Part shown: positions 1-6,807 of the stretch, in pieces
How the letters are laid out: each line of letters begins with the position of its first letter
How positions within the stretch are numbered: position 1 is the stretch's first letter
Source: Candidatus Nanopelagicaceae bacterium
Lineage (GTDB): Bacteria; Actinomycetota; Actinomycetes; Nanopelagicales; Nanopelagicaceae
Assembly: GCA_947488635.1 (NCBI GenBank)
Contig: CANLAY010000021.1
Location: 1-10,388, forward strand
Direction of reading: 5' to 3'
DNA: 10,388 bases
Program-made: the position numbers and the translations under genes
The notes under the pieces: model-generated
Databases searched by the model: none
The model's input: the letters and a program-made list of their open reading frames with translations, nothing else
What the model was told of the DNA's origin: nothing

Positions 1-1332
1 TGCTCCCACTGGGTTAACAATTATTGATGAATATCGTGAATGCAGCGCTGAAAGCAAAGTCCCCCGCACGCCACGCTCTTCTGAATTTCTACCTTGTGGC
101 AATGTGCGAAGCGCCAAAGTAATAGGTGCGCCTAACACGATGGCGATCGGTGCAATCATGCCGAGAGTCATGTGCGCAATCATGTGCCAAGAGAAACTGA
201 AGTGTGCGTACAAACCTAAGCCACCGCTAGTTGCAAAATCTACTGCGCTTATTCCGATTGCAAAAGAAATTGTGCGACCGATTGGCCACTTATCACCGCG
301 CTTTGTTAAAACTATTACACCTTTTATATAAAGCGCGACTGCGATAACTAGCAGCCCAATCATTAACGCATCTGGTTCGTAACCAAAAAGTATGCGAGAA
401 AGACTTGGTGGTTGCGGCGTTTTGATACCAATAATTGATAGAGCACGGTCTACAGCTAAGCCTGTTTCGCGCTCTGGCGGCTGACTAGAAGCCAGTCGTG
501 AACCAATAACCAAGGTAAAAACCATGATGACAATTTCAGTCAAGATTAATTGCAGGAATTTAGAACCTTTAAGTTCAGATAACTTCGTTAGATTTCGGCG
601 ATGCAAGTAGCCGATCACGATTAAGCCAGCAGTGAGAAAGACTTTAGCTATAACTAAGTAGGTATAGCTAATACCCCACGCTTCCTTAAAGTTAAGGCGG
701 ATGTAGGCATTCGCACTGCCACTAACTACAACGGCAATTGCCGCCCAGAGCGCCATAACGCTAAAGCGCGGCACAGCAGCAGCTCTGCTTTCAGGGGCTA
801 AAAACGCTAGGGCAAAGACGCCGCCGACCCAAAGAGCAAGTGCAATGACATGTATGGCTAGCGAACCAACTGCCATTAAGTGTGAACCACCAGATGCTGA
901 ATGGCTCTGAAAAACTGGAATTACGATTGCCAGCAAGGTGGCAAGTAATAAAACTGTCCCGGTTCCGATTGAGTTAAACCGGGGAATGATTAAGGAAATC
1001 AAGATCGAAAGTAAGAGCTGGGTAAATAGATATTGGCCAAGTGGAACTTGTAATAGGAATGAGCGCAAAATATTAGGCTGTAAAACTTCTGAAATACTGG
1101 AGTTCAAAATATTTGCCAAAGTTAAGACCATAAGAGAAAGATTAGATAACATCCAAATCAAACTTGCTATTGCCGCAAGTTTTCTTAATTCAAAATTTGT
1201 TTGTGCAACTTTTCCATTTATATCAAAGGTTAAGAAAGTTATTGCTAGAAGTGCGCCTACTAAGAAAAAACTTGAGGTTATCGAAGTAAATTTGAAGACG
1301 GTCAATAAGTTGCTAATTAGCGATTGGCTCAT
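1..1332 (-). CDS. Fused CopD / CtaG membrane protein (3' end beyond window)
   Basis: Polytopic membrane protein; 444 residues are visible and the frame is still open at the left edge. Fused actinobacterial relatives are usually a little over 600 residues, so roughly 200 are probably missing. Residues about 120-285 look like a CopD copper-resistance domain: His144, His151 and His161 lead into the helix ending ALWVGG (166-171). Residues about 310-444 look like a caa3 oxidase assembly factor CtaG domain: KWP (348-350), YAHFSFSWHMIAHM (375-388) and LGAPITLALR (400-409), with His377, His383 and His387 kept. Family knowledge says CopD moves copper across the membrane with CopC and CtaG helps insert copper into cytochrome oxidase. 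The ATG overlaps the copC stop as ATGA, so the two are almost certainly translationally coupled. Function is inferred from the domains. Confidence 0.88.
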   Translation of the reverse strand, partial: MSQSLISNLLTVFKFTSITSSFFLVGALLAITFLTFDINGKVAQTNFELRKLAAIASLIWMLSNLSLMVLTLANILNSSISEVLQPNILRSFLLQVPLGQYLFTQLLLSILISLIIPRFNSIGTGTVLLLATLLAIVIPVFQSHSASGGSHLMAVGSLAIHVIALALWVGGVFALAFLAPESRAAAVPRFSVMALWAAIAVVVSGSANAYIRLNFKEAWGISYTYLVIAKVFLTAGLIVIGYLHRRNLTKLSELKGSKFLQLILTEIVIMVFTLVIGSRLASSQPPERETGLAVDRALSIIGIKTPQPPSLSRILFGYEPDALMIGLLVIAVALYIKGVIVLTKRGDKWPIGRTISFAIGISAVDFATSGGLGLYAHFSFSWHMIAHMTLGMIAPIAIVLGAPITLALRTLPQGRNSEERGVRGTLLSALHSRYSSIIVNPVGA

Positions 1333-1862
1333 CTTTCGCTAAAGATTTTCCGCGCGTACATTCCTAATCCGACTAACACGAAGAAAGACAGCACCAATAA
1401 CATGATTACTAAGAATTCTGTCCCTTTGCTACTACCCGCACTTGGCTGCGCTGTAGCCGAGGCTTCCATTGCAATTGGAGTTGGTGACTCTGACGAAACG
1501 GAATCTGGCGCAGTAAAGTTGAAACGATAATTTCCGGTTAGCGGAATATCATTTTCGGCGAGCAGCGTGTAGCTAACGGTGTAGTAGCCGCCAACTGTTA
1601 ATGGAATCAGCCCGACAAGTGCTTCGGTATCTACAATTGCTAGCGTTCCATCATCGACTCGATTGCCTGAAGGATCGGTAACTTCAACACTATTTCCATC
1701 GGCCAAAAGTGGCACTGAGGTAATAATTGTTACAGCGCTAGGTGATACCAAGACTGTCGAGCCACTTGCAGGGTCGGTAGTGACAAGTTCATTCGCATTA
1801 GCAACTGGAATTGCCATCAGAATTACTGTTGCGAGAACACCACAAAATTGCTTCAACTTCAT
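1329..1862 (-). CDS. CopC-domain exported protein with C-terminal membrane anchor
   Basis: A 177-residue exported CopC-like protein. Residues 1-23 form a signal peptide (MKLKQ, hydrophobic core, cleavage expected after VANA). A beta-sandwich CopC domain spans about 25-118, recognisable from DPASGS (30-35), VTDPSGNRVDDG (61-72) and YTVSYTLLAENDIPLTG (94-110). A Ser/Thr/Pro/Ala-rich linker (118-146) and one transmembrane helix (about 149-169) with a basic end follow. CopC normally carries Cu(II) at the outer face using an N-terminal His and the His of a DGHP-type loop. Here the loop reads ENDIP, and the mature protein has no His and no Cys, so copper binding is doubtful. The ATG at 1862 was chosen because an AAAGGG ribosome site and a clean signal peptide follow it; longer in-frame extensions would overlap fmdB and lack a signal peptide. 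First gene of a pair with the CopD-CtaG gene. Confidence 0.85.
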   Translation of the reverse strand: MKLKQFCGVLATVILMAIPVANANELVTTDPASGSTVLVSPSAVTIITSVPLLADGNSVEVTDPSGNRVDDGTLAIVDTEALVGLIPLTVGGYYTVSYTLLAENDIPLTGNYRFNFTAPDSVSSESPTPIAMEASATAQPSAGSSKGTEFLVIMLLVLSFFVLVGLGMYARKIFSER

Positions 1863-1981
1863 GATTGACCCTTTCTGGCCCGCTCCGATTAGCCTCAATC
1901 GTCCCACTTCTTTAGACTTCCCTCTACTACACCCATCCAACAGGCTTAAATTTTTGGTAACCAGAGCCGGAAAGGAATCGA

Positions 1982-2230
1982 ATGCCAACTTATCAATATG
2001 CCTGTACCGCATGTGACCATGAATTCGAAGCCTTTCAATCATTTACCGATGACTCATTAACGCAATGTCCAGAGTGCGAAGGTGAAATCAAAAAAGTTTA
2101 TTCCGCTGTCGGGGTAGTTTTTAAGGGCTCAGGTTTCTATAAGACTGATTCAGCCAAAAGTTCTACCGCATCGGTTCCGGCAGCCGCACCAACTCCGGCT
2201 CCAGCGCCACCAGCTGCAAAGTCTGAATAG
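1982..2230 (+). CDS. FmdB-family zinc-ribbon protein
   Basis: An 82-residue small protein of the FmdB/CxxC_CXXC_SSSS regulatory family. MPTYQYAC opens a zinc ribbon with Cys8-x2-Cys11 and Cys29-x2-Cys32, which should bind one zinc. The family-typical GVVFKGSGFYKTDS follows at residues 44-57. The last 25 residues are a low-complexity Ser/Ala/Pro tail common in actinobacterial members. FmdB was named for a formamidase-operon regulator, but the role of most homologues is unknown and no partner here clarifies it. A GGAAAGGA ribosome site lies 5 bases before the ATG. The gene is divergent from copC, with about 120 bases between the starts and no single clear promoter there. It converges on the small minus-strand gene, with 11 bases between their ends. 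Confidence 0.9.
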   Translation: MPTYQYACTACDHEFEAFQSFTDDSLTQCPECEGEIKKVYSAVGVVFKGSGFYKTDSAKSSTASVPAAAPTPAPAPPAAKSE

Positions 2231-2241
2231 TTTAAAAGTAA

Positions 2242-2358
2242 TTAATCGTCGTGATGTGGCGGCTTATCGCCAGCGATTTCAGCATCGCGTTTAGCATCTT
2301 CAATTGATTGCTCGTGATCAATCTCATCTGAAGTCACCTTAGGAAATAGCTCACTCAT
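2242..2358 (-). CDS. Hypothetical acidic 38-residue protein
   Basis: A short open frame beginning MSELFPKVTSDEID and ending DKPPHHDD. Of 38 residues, 12 are Asp or Glu, 4 are Lys or Arg and 3 are His (15, 35, 36); there is no Cys, signal peptide or membrane segment. It exactly fills the gap between the fmdB stop and the mmpL start. A TAGACT box ends 8 bases before the ATG, which would give a leaderless transcript. An AGGA lies about 15 bases upstream, too far to be a normal ribosome site. I do not recognise the protein. The acidic middle (11-31) could form a helix. Support comes from location, composition and the promoter-like box; a chance frame of this length cannot be excluded. Confidence 0.5.
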   Translation of the reverse strand: MSELFPKVTSDEIDHEQSIEDAKRDAEIAGDKPPHHDD

Positions 2359-2360
2359 AA

Positions 2361-2394
2361 TTAGGCAGTCTAGTCCTTTCGGTACAGTTGGCAT
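2361..2394 (+). promoter_or_regulatory. Probable leaderless promoter of the mmpL gene
   Basis: TACAGT at 2383-2388 fits the actinobacterial -10 pattern TANNNT and ends 6 bases before the ATG at 2395, so transcription would start at or next to the start codon. A weak -35-like TTAGGC lies at 2361-2366 with a 16-base spacer. No Shine-Dalgarno sequence precedes the ATG. On the other strand TAGACT (2372-2367) would serve the small divergent gene, so two promoters overlap in 36 bases. Inferred from sequence pattern only. Confidence 0.45.
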
Positions 2395-4497
2395 ATGTTT
2401 GAGAAACTCGGTCACGTTATTGTTCGCCGCCGTAAGGCAATGGTCATTTTGTTTATCGTTAGCATTCTGACTGCTGGCACCGTTGGAACGATGATTTTTA
2501 GCCGCCTTGATTCAGGTGGGTACTCAAACCCCAATAGTGACTCCTATCAGGTCTATAACTATCTAAACAAAAACCTAAAGATCGCAGATCCTAATGTTGT
2601 CGTAGTTGTCGATTCCGGAAATCTTTCAATCACTAATCCCACCATTGTTGCAAAAGCTCAATTATTAGAAGCAGAAATGGCAAAAGCACCAAGGGTGACA
2701 AAAGTAGTTTCTTACTGGAACACCGGCGGCGAAAAAACACTAGCCGCAACTGATGGCAAAGCTGCATATATTTTGGTTTACGGTCAAGACGAAGCATTTA
2801 CACCTGAGAGCCAAGAAATGGGCGCTTACTTCCAAAAGAATTTTGATGGAAAGCGCGATGGCTTAAATATTTATTCAGGTGGCGTCGGAGTAGTCGGAAA
2901 TGCGATTAATAAAAAGATTGCAGATGACCTGAAAATAGCTGAGGCAATATCGATTCCACTAACATTTATTTTGTTGGTTATAGTCTTTGGGGCCATGGCG
3001 GCTTCGGCAATGCCACTACTCGTTGGCGTATCTGCCATTCTGGGTGCCTTCTTTCTCCTTTACTTAATCTCACTAGTTACTAGCGTGAGTGTTTACGCCC
3101 TCAACTTAACGACTGGTATGGGGCTCGGCCTAGGTATTGATTACGCATTATTAATTGTTAATCGTTTCCGCGAAGAGCTACATCGAGGCAAGAGTGTTGA
3201 AGATTCAATTGTTGACACCATGGCCAGTGCCGGTAAAACGGTTTTCTATTCTGGATTAACAGTTCTGGTTACTCTCTTTTCGCTTACCTTCTTCCCGCTG
3301 CCTTTCCTTAAATCATTTGGCTATGCCGGTGTATCAGTTGTAGCTATTGCAATTGCTGGTGCTTTGTTCGGTCTGCCACCAATTCTGGCCATGCTCGGAA
3401 AGAGAATTGATAAAGGCGTCGTTCGTAAATCAGCTATCGAACATAAGGATGAGGGACGCTGGGCTCAAACTGCCCGTTTAGTTATGAAGCGCCCGGTTGC
3501 AGTTGTTCTGCTTTCACTAATGGTTCTTGGGATTATGGCTGCGCCAATCAAGAACATTGCCTTCTCGCAAGGTGATTCTAGAATTTTGCCAGCAAGCAAC
3601 CCAGCTGCAGTTGCTACCGCAATTCAAGAATCTCGTTTTGAAAGCAATATCGCCACCATTGACATAATTGTTTTGGATGGTGCTGGTAAAGAGAATGAAA
3701 TTTCAAATTACATTGAAGAAGTTAAGAAAGTCTCCGGAATTGTTACCGTGGCCGCGCCTCAAGCTATCGGCAACGATATTCGAATCACGGCATATGAATC
3801 AATGTTGCCACGATCACCGGAAGCACAGAAGTTGATCAATGAACTACGTGATTTGCCAGCACCAGCTGGAACGCTAATCGGTGGAGTGGCAGCTGACTAC
3901 ACAGATACTCAAGATGGAATTGCAGAAACGCTGCCACTAGCTCTCGGCTGGATTGCAATTAGCGTTTTGATTCTGCTCTTTGTTTTTACTGGTTCAATTA
4001 TTTTGCCAATAAAAGCAGTGCTACTAAATGTTATGTCACTTGCGGCAACCATGGGCGTAATGACTTGGATCTTCGTAGACGGTCACTTGCAATGGCTAGT
4101 CGGTTCATTCACGGTAACCGGCACTCTTGATACATCTATTGTAATTCTGATTTTTGTAGTGGTCTTTGGGTTATCAATGGACTACGAACTCTTCTTGCTT
4201 TCACGCATTCGCGAAGAGCACTTGACAGGCAAATCAAATATAGAGTCAGTCGCTACAGGCTTGCAACGATCAGCACGAATAATTACTGCAGCTGCCGTGC
4301 TTCTGGCAGTGGTTTTCGCAGCCTTCGTAACTAGCGGTGTTACCTCGATAAAGATGATGGGCTTTGGTGTTGCATTTGCAGTGGTTCTTGATGCCACTTT
4401 GATTCGCGCCTTGCTCGTGCCAGCTCTGATGCGACTATTGGGTGAACGTAACTGGTGGGCACCTAAAGCAATGCAGCGATTTACGATTAAGCACTGA
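2395..4497 (+). CDS. MmpL/RND-family membrane transporter
   Basis: A 700-residue RND-superfamily transporter of the MMPL type, with about 12 membrane helices in two homologous halves. Helix 1 is at about 14-35, followed by a large extracytoplasmic loop (36-183), then helices to about 334. A second helix at about 366-386 precedes loop 387-513, and the last helices end near 680. Each half carries the membrane Asp-Tyr pair linked to proton coupling in MmpL proteins: GLGLGIDY (Asp249-Tyr250) and GLSMDY (Asp596-Tyr597). Further signatures are GDSRILP (393-399) and DATLIRALLVPALMRLLG (666-683) with NWWAP after it. Such proteins export lipids or other hydrophobic compounds, or drugs, using the proton gradient; the substrate cannot be read here. 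The C-terminus is short, without the long tail of mycobacterial MmpL3. purU starts 19 bases downstream. Confidence 0.92.
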   Translation: MFEKLGHVIVRRRKAMVILFIVSILTAGTVGTMIFSRLDSGGYSNPNSDSYQVYNYLNKNLKIADPNVVVVVDSGNLSITNPTIVAKAQLLEAEMAKAPRVTKVVSYWNTGGEKTLAATDGKAAYILVYGQDEAFTPESQEMGAYFQKNFDGKRDGLNIYSGGVGVVGNAINKKIADDLKIAEAISIPLTFILLVIVFGAMAASAMPLLVGVSAILGAFFLLYLISLVTSVSVYALNLTTGMGLGLGIDYALLIVNRFREELHRGKSVEDSIVDTMASAGKTVFYSGLTVLVTLFSLTFFPLPFLKSFGYAGVSVVAIAIAGALFGLPPILAMLGKRIDKGVVRKSAIEHKDEGRWAQTARLVMKRPVAVVLLSLMVLGIMAAPIKNIAFSQGDSRILPASNPAAVATAIQESRFESNIATIDIIVLDGAGKENEISNYIEEVKKVSGIVTVAAPQAIGNDIRITAYESMLPRSPEAQKLINELRDLPAPAGTLIGGVAADYTDTQDGIAETLPLALGWIAISVLILLFVFTGSIILPIKAVLLNVMSLAATMGVMTWIFVDGHLQWLVGSFTVTGTLDTSIVILIFVVVFGLSMDYELFLLSRIREEHLTGKSNIESVATGLQRSARIITAAAVLLAVVFAAFVTSGVTSIKMMGFGVAFAVVLDATLIRALLVPALMRLLGERNWWAPKAMQRFTIKH

Positions 4498-4504
4498 TAA
4501 CCCT

Positions 4505-4516
4505 TACCATTTAGCC
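4505..4516 (+). promoter_or_regulatory. Probable leaderless promoter of purU
   Basis: TACCAT at 4505-4510 matches TANNNT and ends 6 bases before the chosen purU ATG, the same spacing as at the mmpL gene. No purine-rich ribosome site precedes this ATG. A weak TTACGA at 4481-4486 could be the -35 with an 18-base spacer, and lies inside the end of mmpL. The gene could also be read through from mmpL. Confidence 0.42.
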
Positions 4517-5347
4517 ATGGATTTAATTGCTTCCCTGCAATGTGCTGACCAACCAGGCATTGTTCACGCTATGACATCGGCGGTTTTAGCCTGTGGTGGA
4601 AACATTATCGAGAATCAGCAGTTTACTGATCCGGCTTCTAACACCTTTGTGATGCGCACTCGCTTTGAGACTTCACAAGGTCAAGCCGCAGCAAAGAAGT
4701 CACTTAGTGAAGGCTTAGCTAAATACAACCCAGCTCTTCAAATTCGGCCAACTTCAGAGCGTCCACGTGCGCTAGTTATGGTTTCTAAAGAGAGTCACTG
4801 CTTACGTGACTTGCTCTATTTAAATGAACTAGGCGAACTTAAAGTTGAGATTCCACTCGTGATTTCTAACCACGAAGATTTGCGCCAACTGGTTGAATCT
4901 CATGGCGTTAAATTCATGTACTTGCCAGGTGACAAGAAAGCACAAGAAGCTGAAATCACCAAGCAGATTCAAGAACTAAAAATTGATTTCGTGGTTTTAG
5001 CTCGCTACATGCAAATTCTTTCAGCAGATTTCTGTAACAAGTTGCCCGGCAAAATTATCAATATTCACCATTCATTCTTGCCCGGATTCAAAGGTGCCAA
5101 GCCTTATCACCAGGCACATGAGCGGGGTGTGAAAATTATTGGTGCAAGTGCTCACTTTGTAACAAGTGATTTAGATGAAGGTCCGATCATTGAACAAGAT
5201 GTCGCTCACGTTACTCACATTGCAACCCCTGAAGAGTTAATTGCTATTGGTCGCGATATTGAACGCCGTGTTTTGGCAAAAGCGGTAAAGCTTTACTCCG
5301 AAGATAAAATCTTTGTTGTTGGTAAGCGCACTGTCGTATTTGCTTAA
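4517..5347 (+). CDS. purU: Formyltetrahydrofolate deformylase
   Basis: A 276-residue cytoplasmic enzyme hydrolysing 10-formyltetrahydrofolate to formate and tetrahydrofolate, which balances the one-carbon pool and can feed formate to purine synthesis. Residues 1-80 form an ACT-type domain (LQCADQPGIVHAM, GGNIIENQQF). Residues 84-276 form a formyltransferase fold like PurN. Catalytic-type residues are present: Asn182 and His184 in INIHHSFLPG (181-190) and Asp220 in DLDEGPII (218-225). The HHSFLPGFKGAKPYHQA stretch is typical of PurU rather than PurN. The length matches the family. An in-frame ATG at 4442 would add 25 residues overlapping mmpL and is not favoured: homologues begin directly with the ACT domain, and a leaderless promoter suits 4517. 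The stop lies 4 bases from the 3' end of the opposing tRNA gene. Confidence 0.95.
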   Translation: MDLIASLQCADQPGIVHAMTSAVLACGGNIIENQQFTDPASNTFVMRTRFETSQGQAAAKKSLSEGLAKYNPALQIRPTSERPRALVMVSKESHCLRDLLYLNELGELKVEIPLVISNHEDLRQLVESHGVKFMYLPGDKKAQEAEITKQIQELKIDFVVLARYMQILSADFCNKLPGKIINIHHSFLPGFKGAKPYHQAHERGVKIIGASAHFVTSDLDEGPIIEQDVAHVTHIATPEELIAIGRDIERRVLAKAVKLYSEDKIFVVGKRTVVFA

Positions 5348-5351
5348 GAAC

Positions 5352-5427
5352 TGGTGTCCCCGGCGGGAGTTGAACCTGCGACCTACCGCTTAGGAGGCGG
5401 TTGCTCTATCCACTGAGCTACGGGGAC
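5352..5427 (-). tRNA. tRNA-Arg (anticodon CCU)
   Basis: A 73-base cloverleaf plus an encoded CCA end (5354-5352). The acceptor stem GTCCCCG/CGGGGAC is perfect, the D stem is GCTC/GAGC, the anticodon stem is ACCGC/GCGGT, the loop is CTCCTAA and the variable loop is AGGTC. The anticodon CCT sits at 5394-5392 and reads AGG arginine codons. The T loop TTCAACT keeps the TTC and A58. The T stem GCAGG/CCCGC contains one A51-C63 mismatch (5377 and 5365), which is unusual. The gene faces purU with 4 bases between them. No clear upstream promoter was assigned. Confidence 0.95.
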
Positions 5428-5490
5428 TGGAATTAATAGGTGAAATCTACCCGCCCATTAGGTTGGCAGATCACGCTCATGCGGAGTAGC

Positions 5491-5519
5491 CTCGGACTTC
5501 TACCGAGATGGAGTTTTTT
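5491..5519 (+). terminator. Terminator-like hairpin before the saccharopine-dehydrogenase-like gene
   Basis: CTCGG (5491-5495) pairs with CCGAG (5503-5507) over a 7-base loop, and six T follow at 5514-5519 after a 6-base spacer. The stem is short and the spacer longer than ideal, so this is a weak intrinsic terminator. It may stop purU transcripts running antisense through the tRNA, or act as an attenuator in the leader of the next gene. The minus strand has no T tract here. Confidence 0.35.
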
Positions 5520-5537
5520 CCTCATGAGAGGCCAACA

Positions 5538-6785
5538 ATGAAAGCGCTAGTAATAGGCGCTGGTGGCGTCGGTCGAGCAATTGCCAATATCGCATCCCGC
5601 AGGAGCTTTATCACTTCTATGGTTATTGCCGATCGTAATTTTGCTCGAGCCGAAGAAGCAGTCGCCCGCGTTAAAGATGCCCGTTTTTCAGCCGCTGAAG
5701 TAAACGCCGCTGAACTAGAAGATATTCGTGCGTTAATTCGCAAAGCAAAGCCCGATGTGGTGATCAATGCAGTTGATCCACGTTTCGTAATGCCAATTTT
5801 CTTAGCCTGCGAAATTGAAAATACAAATTACATTGATATGGCGATGTCGTTATCGCGCCCACATCCGCATTACCCAAATACCGAAACTGGTGTGAAGTTA
5901 GGTGACGAGCAATTCGCACGTGACTGGAACTGGGGCGAGCGCGGTATTTACGCACTCGTTGGAATGGGAATCGAACCTGGCATGAGTGATGTTTTTGCCA
6001 AGTATGCATCTGACTATTTATTCAGTCGCTTAGATTCCGTAACTGTTTTCGATGGTTCGAATTTAACTGTTGAAGGTTTTGATTTTGCGCCATCGTTCTC
6101 TATTTGGACAACAATTGAAGAGTGTTTGAATCCGCCACTGATGTGGGAAGACGGTCGTGGTTGGTATACGACCGAACCATTTAGTGATTTAGAAGTATTT
6201 GATTTCCCAGAAGGTATTGGGCCAGTTGAATGTGTAAATGTTGAACACGAAGAAGTTGTACTTATCCCCCAGAAAGTTGATGCCAAGAAAGTTGCCTTCA
6301 AATACGGCTTGGGCGCGCAATTCATTACAACTTTAAAAACAATTCATATGCTGGGAATGGATCGCAAAGATACTGTTGATGTGCAAGGTGTTGCAGTTTC
6401 ACCTCGTGATCTATTGGCAGCTGCCTTGCCAGATCCAGCAACACTTGGTTCGCGCATGAAAGGCAAAACTTGTGCCGGAACTTTGGTTAAAGGTCTAGAC
6501 AAAGAAGGGAAGCCGCGCGCTGTATATATGTACAACGTGGTTGATAACGCATGGTCAATGGCTAATTACGGTGATCAAGCAGTTGTATGGCAGACCGCAA
6601 TTAATCCAGTTATAGCTATGGAGTTAATCCATAAAGGTGTTTGGCAGCCAGATGGCGTTAATGGTCCAGAGTGGTTTGATGCAAAACCATTCCTAGATTT
6701 GCTCGAGGAATATGACAGCAGTTGGCATATCCGCGAAGAATCTACTGATGGCATCGTCCCTGATGATGCGGCTTCAATTGCTTAA
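5538..6785 (+). CDS. Saccharopine-dehydrogenase-like NAD(P)-dependent oxidoreductase
   Basis: A 415-residue cytoplasmic enzyme of the saccharopine dehydrogenase / carboxynorspermidine dehydrogenase superfamily. The Rossmann nucleotide-binding start MKALVIGAGGVGRAIA (1-16) contains GxGGVG, with Asp32 ending the second strand. Later blocks fit the family: INAVDPRFVMPIF (76-88), YIDMAMSLSRPHP (98-110), VGMGIEPGMSDVFAKYA (141-157), FAPSFSIWTTIEECLNPP (183-200), FDFPEGIGPVECVNVEHEE (221-239) and the late VVWQTAINPVIAMEL (349-363). The superfamily acts on amino-acid-derived secondary amines in lysine or polyamine pathways, but this member's substrate is not deducible. The ATG at 5538 was chosen because GAGAGG lies 8 bases ahead and it begins directly at the Rossmann strand; an ATG at 5508 lies in the terminator-like hairpin. 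The SDR gene follows 22 bases downstream, suggesting cotranscription. Confidence 0.88.
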   Translation: MKALVIGAGGVGRAIANIASRRSFITSMVIADRNFARAEEAVARVKDARFSAAEVNAAELEDIRALIRKAKPDVVINAVDPRFVMPIFLACEIENTNYIDMAMSLSRPHPHYPNTETGVKLGDEQFARDWNWGERGIYALVGMGIEPGMSDVFAKYASDYLFSRLDSVTVFDGSNLTVEGFDFAPSFSIWTTIEECLNPPLMWEDGRGWYTTEPFSDLEVFDFPEGIGPVECVNVEHEEVVLIPQKVDAKKVAFKYGLGAQFITTLKTIHMLGMDRKDTVDVQGVAVSPRDLLAAALPDPATLGSRMKGKTCAGTLVKGLDKEGKPRAVYMYNVVDNAWSMANYGDQAVVWQTAINPVIAMELIHKGVWQPDGVNGPEWFDAKPFLDLLEEYDSSWHIREESTDGIVPDDAASIA

Positions 6786-6807
6786 CCTTTACTGAATTAA
6801 GGATTTA

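Noticed and set aside
938..1342. Plus-strand open frame of 134 codons
   Set aside because: It is antisense to the CopD-CtaG gene, with no ribosome site or recognisable protein character; the minus-strand frame has clear family motifs.
1863..2042. N-terminal extension of copC by 60 residues
   Set aside because: It would cover the fmdB start and put the signal peptide in the middle of the protein; the ATG at 1862 has a good ribosome site.
2257..2272. TGGCG-GCTTAT-CGCCA hairpin as a terminator between fmdB and the small gene
   Set aside because: The stem is only 5 base pairs with no T tract on either strand, and it lies inside the small coding frame.
5508..5537. Earlier ATG for the saccharopine-dehydrogenase-like gene
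   Set aside because: It lies within the hairpin and lacks a ribosome site; the protein family starts at the Rossmann strand encoded from 5538.
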